A stretch of DNA of 21,758 bases from Smittium mucronatum (taxonomy: Eukaryota; Kickxellomycota; Harpellomycetes; Harpellales; Legeriomycetaceae): positions 1 to 21,758 of the forward strand of contig LSSL01000181.1 of NCBI GenBank assembly GCA_001953115.1, given 5' to 3'. Below, piece by piece: positions 9,850 through 17,990 of the stretch. Both the position numbers and the translations under genes were made by a program. Positions within the stretch are counted from its first letter, which is position 1, and every line of letters begins with the position of its first letter. The notes beneath the pieces are model-generated. The model was not told the origin of the DNA. It was given only the letters and a program-made list of their open reading frames with translations, and made no database searches.

Positions 9850-9866
9850 TGGTGATTAACCATTCC
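9850..9866 (+). other. Primer-binding site of element A (candidate)
   Basis: TGGTGATTAACC follows the LTR at once, starting with the TGG that pairs with the CCA end of a tRNA. Element B has TGGTGGAGAACC at the same place. The shared pattern TGGTGnnnAACC supports both as minus-strand primer sites, but no tRNA can be named. Confidence 0.55.
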
Positions 9867-9910
9867 TATACTCCCTATTCTTATTTCATGATTCAATTGC
9901 CTCAATTAAC

Positions 9911-10396
9911 ATGACTGAAATTCATATTAAAGTTACTGCTAGGCAAATTGTCAATGCAGCGAAATTCTTTTCAACAATTAAAAGAAATTTCCACTAAGCT
10001 TTAATAACTTTTCCACGGCTAAAGTAGCTTCAACACCCTTGCCTAGGAACAAAACTAGCTCTAATCCAAATTTAGGTAACTTTTTGAAGCTTATAATACT
10101 CGTGAATACAAGCTGGCCAAAACCTAGTAAGAACTTGACAATGCGAATCGCTTCTGACTCGAACATGCGAAAGCGTTCGAGTAGCTCAAATCCGAAACAG
10201 CTATCAAGAAAGCCGAAATTTACAAGCAGATGACGGAGATTCAAAGCCAGCGAGAAAATTATATCAGTTATTTTTATCCCCATCCCTTAACAATGCTCTA
10301 AAGATTACTGAGTTTTATGGTCAATTTATTTCTTTTTACCGCTAGGTTCTTGATATCGATAGATTTTTCACAAAATCTCTCCTCCTCAGTGACTTC
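9911..10396 (+). pseudogene. Element A gag, N-terminal part (before the insertion)
   Basis: The ATG at 9911 opens MTEIHIKVTARQIVNAAKFF and stops at TAA 9994, a likely gag start 50 bp after the primer site. After frameshifts the reading continues at about 10108-10270 as a heptad-rich, charged segment (EYKLAKT, ELDNANR, LEHAKAFE, KKAEIYKQMTEIQSQREN) with four in-frame stops. This suits the coiled coil found at the start of many gags. Next comes ALKITEFYGQFISFYR and FFTKSLLLSDF, matching KIPDLRG...YPLLTDF in element B's gag: the start of the capsid region. The coding is cut at 10396 by element B in the middle of the SDF motif. The open frames on the opposite strand here (to 10283) are shadows of the coiled coil. 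Confidence 0.7.
10393..10396 (+). repeat. Target-site duplication of element B, left copy
   Basis: CTTC immediately before the TGTT of B's left LTR; the same CTTC follows B's right LTR at 15735-15738. Taking one more base gives ACTTC on both sides, but then the last A of the right LTR is shared. A duplication of 4-5 bp is the usual size for Ty3/gypsy elements. Confidence 0.8.
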
Positions 10397-10656
10397 TGTT
10401 ACGCTATGACTTAAATAGATTATCTGAGGTCGTTATAATCATCTCATGCTACCCAATGATACCAGTTTTAAATAAATCGATCAAGCACTTAATTAGTTAT
10501 TATATTATTTATCCATAAACTATCATTATTTTATATCTACATATATGTACATTATTATTATTTACATATACTCAGTATAAGTATAACGCGTGTTGGCTAC
10601 GAAGAACAAAGTATCTTCGAACTGCATTTTGACACATAACTTTCATAGAATTAATA
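10397..10656 (+). repeat. Left LTR of element B
   Basis: Starts TGTTAC and ends AATA; the right copy ends AACA, so the ancestral ends were probably TGTT...AACA. The two copies agree at about 80 percent of positions by eye, with long identical runs such as GATCAAGCACTT and AGTATAAGTATAACGC. A TATA-like box is at 10576-10586. Confidence 0.92.
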
Positions 10657-10657
10657 T

Positions 10658-10670
10658 TGGTGGAGAACCG
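10658..10670 (+). other. Primer-binding site of element B (candidate)
   Basis: TGGTGGAGAACCG begins one base after the LTR. It has the expected TGG start for pairing with a tRNA CCA end and the same TGGTGnnnAACC layout as element A. Decay prevents naming the tRNA. Confidence 0.6.
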
Positions 10671-10797
10671 AATTCTAGAAATATTATTCTCTCAAATTGC
10701 TATAACTAAATTTTTTTTATTAAATAGACCAATTTTTTTTTAACAAATAGCCTTTATTTATTAAAAGAAAAATATTTTCAGCTACCTCAAGTAAATT

Positions 10798-12039
10798 ATG
10801 AACGAAAACACTATGCAAGTTTCCATTGGATAGCCTTAAGATTCTGAAATCAGTTACACAAACCTAGTAGCTGAAAATGAGCAACTTAAAACTCATCTAA
10901 TTGCTGCAAAGAGCCAATATAAACAATTTTTGCCGAGAATGAGACTCCGAAGAAACGCAGCGATAAACTCGCTTCAGAAAATAAAGATCTAAAAAGATAT
11001 GTGAGGCTGAAATTAAGTCCAAAACTGAAATTTAAATGTAGTACTAGCAGGAAAAGTTTGAAATTGTGACTTGCGAAAAAATTATTTTAGAAAAAGGAGC
11101 CTATTTCTACCACCGATAAGTCGAGATTGCCTCTCTTCCGAGCAATAAAGCCTCGCTCTTGTCCGTTCCAGTTCCAAAAATGCCCAAGATTCCAGATTTA
11201 CGTGGAAGTAGTATTAGATTCACTCACTAGATTAGTCGGGTATCTGATATATTTAAAAACTATCCACTGCTCACCGACTTCAATTGCAGAGTGATGTTAG
11301 TTGAATATTTGAAATAAGATGCCCGTGCCTGGTATGACGAGAACCAGACACAAGCACCACGTCCTGGGAGGTTTTCAAAGACGCTCTACTTCTTTATCAA
11401 GGTAAAAACAACTCTATTTCAAATGCACTCCAGACAATCAACAGTATGACCCTGACAGGCCGTTTCGGCTTCAGCGCCATCATCCATAAAATCTTCCCAG
11501 ACATCCAGCTTATAGCCAAGACGTACAAAACTATTTGAATTTCCATGTTTCGACAATAAATAGACAGCAGCATTAGATGTTTCCTGCCAGAGATCCGGAG
11601 CAAATCTTTTGAATCGTTCAAACAGCGGTTTAAACTTCAGTTCCAGGAACTAAAAACAAAATATGCTGGATGTTTAACCGCCTTATAGCTCCCAACACAA
11701 GTTTTGACTTATATGGATTTTGGACACAGTCTCTATTCCCATTCCCCGTACTAATAACTACAGTCGTTCAAAATTTACTCATTTCAGACCCCGCTCACCC
11801 AAAAATTTTTAAAAGGGAAGCGATCTACCGCACGCTCCCAGAAACATTACTATGTCTCCACCATATTTTAAGCAGCACGTCAAGAACTGCATCCGTTTTA
11901 CGCGCGAGAAGAAAGGTCTCATGAGAACCATGTGCTCAAACAACAAAAAAAAGTGTAGAAAATTTAAAATTGTCGAAGCAAGAGACAATACTGGATACTT
12001 TCAGGGAAACTAAAAAGCATATATAGCTGGAGCAGCTCT
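10798..12039 (+). pseudogene. Element B gag (coiled coil plus capsid), decayed
   Basis: The ATG at 10798 lies 141 bp after the LTR and opens MNENTMQVSIG, with stops at 10831 and 10837. The same frame then reads NLVAENEQLKTHLIAAKSQYKQF, continued after a frameshift by NETPKKRSDKLASENKDLK: an N-terminal coiled coil. At about 11171-11215 VPVPKMPKIPDLRG opens the capsid-like part, followed by DIFKNYPLLTDFNCRVM, VEYLK and ARAWYDENQ near 11330. Later come NSMTLTGRFGFS (11445-11480) and RSKSFESFKQRFKLQFQELK (11596-11657), typical late gag helices. Order and spacing match element A's gag on both sides of the insertion. No convincing CCHC zinc knuckle survives; a candidate near 11701-11745 keeps only Gly-His. 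Gag would form the virus-like particle. Confidence 0.75.
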
Positions 12040-12497
12040 ATGCCCATGATTCTGGAGCCTCTTAAACCGCCCGAAAACCAATCCAAATCAGTTTCTCTCT
12101 CTGACCATCCAGCTACCAAAACCAAATACATTTTTGACTCTGACTCACCAAATTCACTATTTTATGCACGACTACCGCTCTATGGCTTGCTTACCGAAAA
12201 AATTGCTGATACAAATTTAATGAAAATGAAGCTGCATATCAACGAGTTCATTTTCTTCAAGATTACTGTCAAGATTAATTACTGCACTGTTTCTCTTCTA
12301 ATTAATACGGATTTTCAAATTACCTTGATGACAGAATATGCTTGTTTAGGCTACAACTATTTATCATTGATTTAGAACCGCTGAATCTACGACTGTGAGA
12401 AAATTCATCTGGTTCAACATCCGACAAACTAGTCACTACCAATATCTATTTTGGGAACACATAATTCAAGACTTATTTCAGGCTGATGTCTATATAG
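12040..12497 (+). pseudogene. Element B aspartic protease relic
   Basis: Open frame 12040-12375. Near its end it reads KINYCTVSLLINTDFQITLM, which matches a retropepsin active site V.LLIDTGA.ITLM. The catalytic triplet Asp-Thr-Gly is Asn-Thr-Asp here (12304-12312): both changes are G-to-A steps and either would kill the enzyme. The N-terminal 60 codons (ENQSKSVSLSDHPATKTK) are a low-complexity linker from gag. The ATG at 12040 is probably not a true start, since gag and pol are usually joined. The second half of the protease continues in another frame and reaches its LG motif at 12498. Confidence 0.7.
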
Positions 12498-13016
12498 CCA
12501 TACGACATAATTCTGGGTGCAAACTTAAGTTTTGTATCCAAAGTGGCATACAATGCTACTAACATGATGATTAAATTTTCTCAAGGTGATATATCTGATA
12601 CCTTCCAAATGATGTAAAGGGAATTCAAAGAATTTGATTGGGCTATAATCGCTCTTTCTACCTCTGAATTCGACTGCCTTCCAAAAGCCGACTTTGTCAC
12701 CTCAGTCATTCTGAGGGATGTGACTTCGTTATTCGATCTGACTCCAAAAATGATCAGCACCGACTTTCCTCACCAACTCCGACTCACTACTGATCAGCCA
12801 GCTAAAGGCACGCCGAGAGTGGTGATCAATTTCAGATTGCTCAACAAGATTACAAATCGAGATGAGTATCCTCTGCCTCGTATCGACGTGATTCTGAACC
12901 AGTTGTATAGTTGCTGCTTCTACTCAAAACTGGATTTTTTAAGGCTTTCTATCAAATTCCACTGCACATTGACTCGTTGGAAGCCTAGCATTCTCAACAC
13001 CAGACGGACACCATGA
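12498..13016 (+). pseudogene. Element B protease end, bridge and RT fingers/motif A
   Basis: A single frame with one TAA at 12615. It opens PYDIILGANLSFVSK, the ILG.(D/N) motif that closes a retropepsin, then reads IKFSQGDISDTFQMM and ITSLFDL-like bridge sequence (VTSLFDLTPKM). RT begins at PRVVINFRLLNKIT and EYPLPRIDVILNQL, the classic gypsy fingers. Motif A is YSKLDF with the catalytic Asp at 12933-12935. The frame then slips: the real continuation FKAFYQIPLHIDS is in the next frame from about 12940. The GTG at 12720 is not a start. Element A has the same bridge at 16983-17258. Confidence 0.85.
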
Positions 13017-13530
13017 ATTCCTGGTTATGCCTCGAGAAATGTCCAACTCGCCTGTGAAGTTCCAGAGAAATATTGATTGCACGCTGAGGGAGAGCATCGA
13101 TCGCGGCCACTGCGCTGTTTTCTCCGACAACATCCTAATGTTCTCAAAGACTAACAAAGAACTCCTGTTTCACCTTCACTCTATTCTAAAAAAAACTTGC
13201 TGAAAAATGGCTTCAATCTTAATCCAAATACGTGCACCTTTGCCGTACCGAAAATTTTCATTCTTGGCTTTACGGTGTCTACGCATAGCCAAAAAATAGC
13301 TGTAGACAAAATTACTGTTGTAAAAAAGTTCCCACGACCTACCAAAATTCCGACTTTCTGAAATTTCCTTGGAATGACATCCTTTTGACGTGTGTTCATC
13401 TAAAACTTCAACAATGCTGCTCTTTTTTACAGGATGCTGAAAAAATATTCCACTTATGACTGGACAACTGAGTGCGAAAACGCCTTCCAAAGACTGAAAA
13501 TTTCCATGATTTCCATTCCATTGTTTGCTC
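12940..13530 (+). pseudogene. Element B reverse transcriptase, palm to connection
   Basis: Frame 12973-13203 reads LAFSTPDGHHEFLVMP, then NSPVKFQRNID and CAVFSDNILMFSKTN: motif B region and motif C of a gypsy RT. The usual (Y/F)xDD is FSDN, so the second catalytic Asp (13129-13131) is Asn. Frame 13200-13361 continues LKNGFNLNPNTCTFAVPKI, FILGFTVSTHSQKIAVDK and FPRPTKIPTF, stop, NFLGM, the thumb and connection typical of Ty3/gypsy (usually FLGF.VS..GI..D..KV..). The end, near 13440-13530, has DWTTECENAF-like sequence (YDWTTECENAFQRLK). Minus-strand frames here (13176-13532, 13181-13399) are shadows. Confidence 0.85.
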
Positions 13531-13535
13531 ATCCC

Positions 13536-14055
13536 AACTCAAAAATACTTTAAAACATGTACGCTGACGCCAGAAATTTCAGGATTTGAGCCTCACTACA
13601 CCAAATTCAATATTATGGAACTTTTCGGTCTATTGAGTATGCAAGCCGAAAAATATTTTCAGCTGAAGTCAAGTACTGCTTCTCAGACAAAGAAGATTTG
13701 GCTTTTGTATACGTATCCGCAAGTTCTACCATTTTATACATGGCTCATGCAAAGAGCTTCACACTGACCACAGAGCCTTGATTACTGCTCTTGAAAATGA
13801 AGACCCGAATGGGTGAATAGAAAGGTGGAACTCAGAGCTACAAGCATAAGAGTTTCCTGTAAATGACGTCAAAGGACTATAAAACGGACTAATTGACGTT
13901 TTCTTCAAAGATTTTATGAAATTTTATCCAATATCGACGGAATGCACTTGCAAATTACTAGGAGCAAAGTTTCAAATACTATGAAAATCCGAATTTTGGA
14001 CATTATTGTCTAACTGGTAAAACAAGAAGCGCTGTTAGATAATAATTCAGTTTAA
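13536..14055 (+). pseudogene. Element B RNase H relic
   Basis: The frame from 13560 reads YADARNFRI, TGA, ASLHQ, then SIEYASRKIFSAEVKYCFSD and KEDLAFVYV. This is the gypsy RNase H signature TDAS..GIGA.L.Q ... YASR.LS..E..Y...DKE.LA. The first catalytic Asp is kept (13566-13568); the following Ser is Arg. Further on, ERWNSELQA, stop, EFPVNDVKGL, stop, NGLIDV (about 13820-13900) matches the end of RNase H (RW...LQ.Y.F.v.yv.G..N..AD.LSR). The part after 13900 is a linker to the integrase with no motif. Confidence 0.75.
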
Positions 14056-15119
14056 ATTGAATATTACGACGCTACTGACCTTGGGGTTGACAATGAAGAA
14101 GATTTTTACACTGAAACTGCAAATACAACCGAAAATACCATCGAAATATCTATGGAGGGATTTGGTTTTTCTAATTACCTTCCGACATCTGCAGAATTTA
14201 CCAAAATGCAATAAACTGACGCTAAAATCGAAATAATTTTGAAAATTTTGAATATCGCATACTCTAAGTTAACATGTCTCTCCAAAAAGGCTGAACAATA
14301 CTACAATAAGAATATTTTGCTGTAATCAGATTCAAATTCTGACTTTCCACACCTCTAAACTCTTTCTGCACTCATAAAAGCTAGAATATAACACCATCAC
14401 GACACGCCGATGATTTCTCACCTGGGTGATCATGGCACTCTAGATAAGATCAAGATAACTTTTTTCTGGAACAAAATGTCTAGATATGCGTTTGAGTGTA
14501 TTCAATACTGTCTAATATGTCTGTTAACCAAATAATCTACTCTGCAAACACCGGAATATATGCAAACCTTAATATTATCTGAGAGATTTGAGATGGTGTC
14601 CATCAACCACACGGGCCCATTCACCACTATCGAAAATGACAACAAGTACACTCTCGTCATCACCGACTTATTTACGATGTGGGTATATGCGGTAAATGTG
14701 CTTAAAAAATCTGCTGTAACGACTGTAGTAGCACTATAGAGCAGTATAATCATTCAGAGTGGCTGTCAAATCGAAATTCAGAGTGATAATTGTCCTGATT
14801 TTACATCTCAAGTGGTGCAAATGTTCTGCTAAAAATACGGCATCATACAGTTGTTTTCATCGCCGTACCATTCCGAGGCTAATGGATGACCGAATGCTTC
14901 AACAGAGCATATAAGACAATGACCAATGCATACACGACTGACGACAAAAGCACTTGGGATAAAAACTTGGATAAGCACGTCTTTGCATACATAACAGCAA
15001 AACACGAGACTTTGGAAATATCACCTTTCGAAGCTCTTTATGGCTGCCAGCCCCGAATCTCAGCCGTGACTCTCAAAAATATCAATCTGAACACGCCAAA
15101 AAATGCTGTAAGCTATTAA
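14056..15119 (+). pseudogene. Element B integrase (HHCC and catalytic core)
   Basis: One frame from 14056 to 14889 with stops at 14212, 14323, 14356, 14389, 14533, 14737, 14830 and 14887; then a one-base deletion and frame 14886-15119. The zinc domain reads HHHDTPMISHLGDHGTLDKI, ITFFWNKMSRY, and YCLICLL (C-x2-C). The core reads FEMVSINHTGPFTTI, YTLVITDLFTMWVYAV, QSDNCPDFTSQVV and SSPYHSEANG, then MTECFNRAYKTM. The triad positions hold Asn (14605-14607, normally Asp), Asp (14785-14787) and Glu (14892-14894), with 59 residues between the first two and 35 between the last two once the deletion is counted. It then reads ISPFEALYGCQPRI, a normal gypsy integrase ending. It would insert the cDNA into the genome. 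Confidence 0.88.
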
Positions 15120-15460
15120 CGCTGACTTCAAGCGAAGTTTCCACCTAACAAAGCAACAATAAAATACAACAACCAAATCTCAAAGAAAGCTGTGCAGAAC
15201 ATATTCAACGCTAGATACCTTGATACAACTTAAATAATTGGAGACTATGTTATACTCAACGTCCAGACTGCCAATGGTCTCATAAATTCTCTAGTATTTA
15301 GTTCAGCGTACATTTGACCCTACAAAGTAATTATCAAAATTGGTAGAGACAGCTAACTTCTAGACTACATCGATGAAGACAGATAAAGGGCAAGGAATAC
15401 CGTGCACTTCAACAAACTCAAGCCTTTCCACAGAAGCAACACTGCTGAGACCTGCCTTAG
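15120..15460 (+). pseudogene. Element B integrase C-terminal (GPY/F-like) tail
   Basis: After TAA 15117, scattered frames give IGDYVILNVQTANGL (about 15239-15283), then a stop and PYKVIIKIGRDS, LLDYIDEDR and VHFNKLKPFH (about 15400-15430). GDYV...PYKVI...V.FN.LKPF follows the GPY/F module that ends many Ty3/gypsy integrases and contacts target DNA. The Gly of GPY is replaced by a stop codon. No chromodomain is seen. Confidence 0.65.
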
Positions 15461-15476
15461 ATGGGGAAGGACGAAA
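15461..15476 (+). other. Polypurine tract of element B
   Basis: ATGGGGAAGGACGAAA lies directly against the right LTR: nearly all purine, as required for priming plus-strand DNA. The last two A bases stand where the LTR ends in TG on the left copy. Confidence 0.75.
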
Positions 15477-15734
15477 TTACATTATGACATAAATAAATAA
15501 TCTAAGGTCAATATAATCATCTCAAGTTATTTAATGATACCAATTTTGTATAATTGATCAAGCACTTGATTAGTTGTTATATTATTTATTCATAACATAT
15601 CTTTATTTTATATGTATCTATAAGTACATTATTATTAATTGCTTTTAGTTTTAGTATAAGTATAACGCCTGTTGACTACGAAGAATAAATTTCTTCAAAT
15701 TATATTCAGGTACATAGCTGACAACTAGTTAACA
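15475..15734 (+). repeat. Right LTR of element B
   Basis: It aligns with the left LTR over the full 260 bp, ending AGTTAACA. TATA-like TATAAG is at 15655-15660 and AATAAA near 15684. The first two bases, normally TG, are AA here. Confidence 0.92.
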
Positions 15735-15738
15735 CTTC
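15735..15738 (+). repeat. Target-site duplication of element B, right copy
   Basis: CTTC, identical to 10393-10396. Deleting from 10397 to 15738 joins GACTTC to TATAGAAGATCC, restoring A's gag in line with B's gag. Confidence 0.8.
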
Positions 15739-16440
15739 TATAGAAGATCCGTGTTGTAGATTATCTGAAAAGAGAGTTCCTCAGTTGGTACGATGCCGAG
15801 CCAGAAGGGAATATCAGCTGGTGGAACATGTTCAGGAAGCGCTTTAAAAGAAAATTTGAGATGTCGAATCACTCAGCATGGCTCTCGAAAAGATATACAC
15901 GCTGTAATTAACAGAGAAATCCTAATTTAACAGCTTCATAAAGCAAGCTCACCAGCATACAAGATTGTTATTATAGATAGAAAAAAACTTGAGATTATGA
16001 TTCTCAGAAAGCAAATCTGTCAATGAGTTCGATATTATCTTCAAAAAATGTCTACTGAGTCTTTTGAACAATTCGAACACCTAATAAACTCCCAAATGTC
16101 GGAGATGAAATCAAAATCAGCCAAAAAACCCGGAAAGCGTCAAATAGGTATTTAAATTGACCTTTTTTTTTCTGGTATGAAATCTGAGGATGAAAAAATT
16201 CATCTCAACAGCCCAATACGCTCATCAGCTTGGCTGCTGATACAATTTAGTCGAAATTATCAGATTCAAGGTTCATCAGTTTATAAATACATTACAGCTC
16301 TCTAAAAAACCTCAGTGCCGTGAGATCAATACTGTGACTAAAACTCAATTAGACGAATACTTCCTCAACATCGTGTGATACAACAATGTTAAGAAAGGTC
16401 ATCTTCGCAGCCCGTGTCAAAAGTCACCTAAACCTGCACT
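15739..16440 (+). pseudogene. Element A gag, C-terminal part (after the insertion) with zinc knuckle
   Basis: It continues A's capsid: VVDYLKREFLSWYDAEPEGN, ISWWNMFRKRFKRKFEMS (about 15755-15865), then in other frames MALEKIYTL and FNSFIKQAHQHTR. At about 16048-16140 comes STESFEQFEHLINSQMSE, the homologue of KSFESFKQRF in element B. A CCHC knuckle position is at 16376-16420: stop-YN-N-VKKG-H-LRSP-C, with exact C-x2-C-x4-H-x4-C spacing. The first Cys is a TGA stop and the second is Asn; His and the last Cys remain. After it comes QKSPKPALF, a usual Pro/Lys-rich gag end. The product would package element RNA. Confidence 0.7.
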
Positions 16441-16740
16441 ATTCATGAACCCTATTTAACAGAATCTTCTGAAGAGTTAAAAGACGATTCACATGTATGG
16501 TGAACATTAATACTCACAAATGAGAAAATTATCACAAACCACCTGATATACTTCAAAAATTCGAAGTCAACAATGAAAACAAGAATGACATCAAGCACGA
16601 TGACTATCATGAATATTATTACGAAAATGGAACGAAAACTAGAATGAAGTCAAAGCGTCTAATTATTATACTGACAGATTACTGAAAAAATTCTACCATT
16701 GACTGCACTTTAACCAATTCATTAGCACAAAAATGATTAA
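16441..16740 (+). other. Gag-protease linker of element A, no motif
   Basis: Frames are badly broken, with runs rich in Asn, Lys and Asp. Nothing can be assigned; by position this is the spacer between the zinc knuckle and the protease. Confidence 0.4.
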
Positions 16741-17258
16741 ATACGTTTCAGTCTTTACGCCAGGGTCAACAACATGTCTTTCGAAGTTCCCTTGAATCCA
16801 AGCTATCAAATGAAATCAATATCTGCAAATTGTGCCAAGAAGCTGCTTATTTTTTTAAAAAAATCACAAAAAAAAAAAGTAGAGTTGGGAAACGGCTACA
16901 CTACATCGGTTTTAAACAAAATTACTTCCCCTAGTCCGAAATTTGTTAACACTATATTCTAAAATACATTCATTATAATTTCAAACAGCCAATTGACCTC
17001 TTTTTGGGTGAAAATTTCGTTTTTGAATCAAAGTACACGAAATGCTATTTAGAAATGACGAATAAATTCAGTCAAAGAAAAATATCCGAGACTTTCAGCA
17101 TGATGACATCAGGATCAATGGCCTTAGAGTGGGCACCTCTAATTCCTCCTTCCGGAACCGCCGAAAGTTGCCAAAAGTTGCCAAAAGTTGAAACTGAAAT
17201 TCCCAACATTCTGTGCGGCGTGACCCAACTCTTCTATCTCACTCCTAGCATTATCTAA
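16741..17258 (+). pseudogene. Element A protease relic and bridge to RT
   Basis: At about 16743-16776 the sequence reads YVSVFTPGSTTCLS, which resembles a retropepsin site (V.(D)TGST..L) with the Asp-Thr-Gly disturbed to Thr-Pro-Gly. From 16983 a clear frame reads KQPIDLFLGENFVFESKYTK, where LFLGENF is the closing LG motif, then MTNKFSQRKISETFSMM and ALEWAPL. This lines up with element B (IILGANLSFVSK ... FSQGDISDTFQMM ... FDWAII). Near the end, KLPKVETEIPNIL and VTQLFYLTP match LPKADFVTSVIL and VTSLFDLTP in B. A tandem triplication of 10 bp lies at 17164-17190 inside this homologous block. The TTG at 17004 and the ATG at 16774 are not starts. Confidence 0.65.
17164..17190 (+). repeat. 10-bp tandem repeat, nearly 3 copies
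   Basis: AAAGTTGCCA twice (17164-17173, 17174-17183), then AAAGTTG (17184-17190). It expands the LPK segment of element A relative to element B. Confidence 0.85.
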
Positions 17259-17408
17259 ACTAATTTTTCCCATCGACTGCGACGCACAACTGAACAATCG
17301 ATACATGCTAGAATGCGACTATAATCGCTGGTAGAAACGAGAGAGAAGTGAAAAAATGTGCATGAATTTTGCAAAGCTGGATTTGCACGCCCATCAACCT
17401 CATCCTGA

Positions 17409-17690
17409 TCTGCAAATCCACTTATTGTACCAAAATTCAACGGCACACTTTGTGTGGCTAATAATTTTCGACCACTCAACACAGAATTTGTGGGAGACGA
17501 ACACCCATTGCTGAGAATCAAAATGAATCTCAACCCGCTGTTTGGGTATACAATCTACTACAAATTTAAATTTTTTTTGGCTATAAATCAAATCTTACTG
17601 CATATGAATTTCATTGAAACCTCAACCTTGTCAGACCCATATGGTCACCATGAGTTTCTAGTCTTGCCACTGAGAAAAAAAACTCACTAG
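17409..17690 (+). pseudogene. Element A reverse transcriptase, fingers and motif A
   Basis: The frame opens after TGA 17406 and reads ANPLIVPKFNGTLCV, NNFRPLN, DEHPLLRIKMNLNPL, then TIYYKFKFFLAINQI and GHHEFLVLPL, ending at TAG 17688. This is the gypsy RT from PK.(D/N)GT.R through F.TP.G.YEFLVMPFG. In motif A the catalytic Asp of SK(F/L)D is Lys here (17568-17570). GTG 17454 is internal. Minus-strand frames at 17255-17591 are shadows. Confidence 0.85.
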
Positions 17691-17990
17691 CAACATTCAA
17701 ACGAAATAATGACAGATATCTACGACATTTTATTGATGCTGACTATTTCGATGCCTTTTCAGACGATATCTTGATGTTCTCAAAGACTGTGAGAAGCACT
17801 TGGTTTATTTGCCCAAATTTCTGAATAGACTCAATGAAAAATGAAAAAAATTGCATTCTAAAAAGTGCATATTAGTAGAACCAAATTTTGGAATTCTGGG
17901 ATACAATAGTTCTGAAAATGGACAAGGAATAGCAAAAGATAAGTTAAACGCAGTCAAAAAATTTCTTGCCCAACCAATGTATCGATTTTA
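17691..17990 (+). pseudogene. Element A reverse transcriptase, motif C and thumb
   Basis: After a frameshift the sequence reads NSLATFKRNNDRYLRHF, DADYFDAFSDDILMFSKTV and a stop at 17834. Motif C is FSDD with both catalytic Asp codons intact (17762-17767), unlike FSDN in element B. Next, in another frame, come KKCILVEPNFGILGY, NSSENGQGIAKDKLNAVKKF, the thumb typical of gypsy (...FLG..VS..GI..D..K..A). The frame then slips again toward RNase H. Confidence 0.85.

Larger units (their letters stand above)
10397..15734 (+). mobile_element. Ty3/gypsy-like LTR retrotransposon B (inner, complete in structure)
   Basis: A 5,338-bp element with two LTRs of exactly 260 bp (10397-10656, 15475-15734), a primer site after the left one, a purine tract before the right one, and a 4-5 bp target-site duplication. 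Between them gag, protease, RT, RNase H and integrase occur in Ty3/gypsy order. It inserted into element A's gag in the same orientation. Many stops and frameshifts make it non-autonomous now. Structurally it is the best preserved element in the window. Confidence 0.92.

Noticed and set aside
9978..10283. 101-codon open frame on the minus strand
   Set aside because: It is the antisense of element A's gag coiled coil; the + strand reading has family-like heptads and continues in line with element B.
11701..11745. Possible zinc knuckle in element B's gag (YMDFGHSLYSH)
   Set aside because: Only Gly-His survive of the CCHC pattern; too weak to call.
13176..13532. Minus-strand frames of 118 and 72 codons
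   Set aside because: Antisense of element B's RT thumb, whose + strand reading has CTFAVPKI and LGFTVS motifs.
17255..17591. Minus-strand frames over the RT of element A
   Set aside because: Shadows of a convincing + strand reverse transcriptase.
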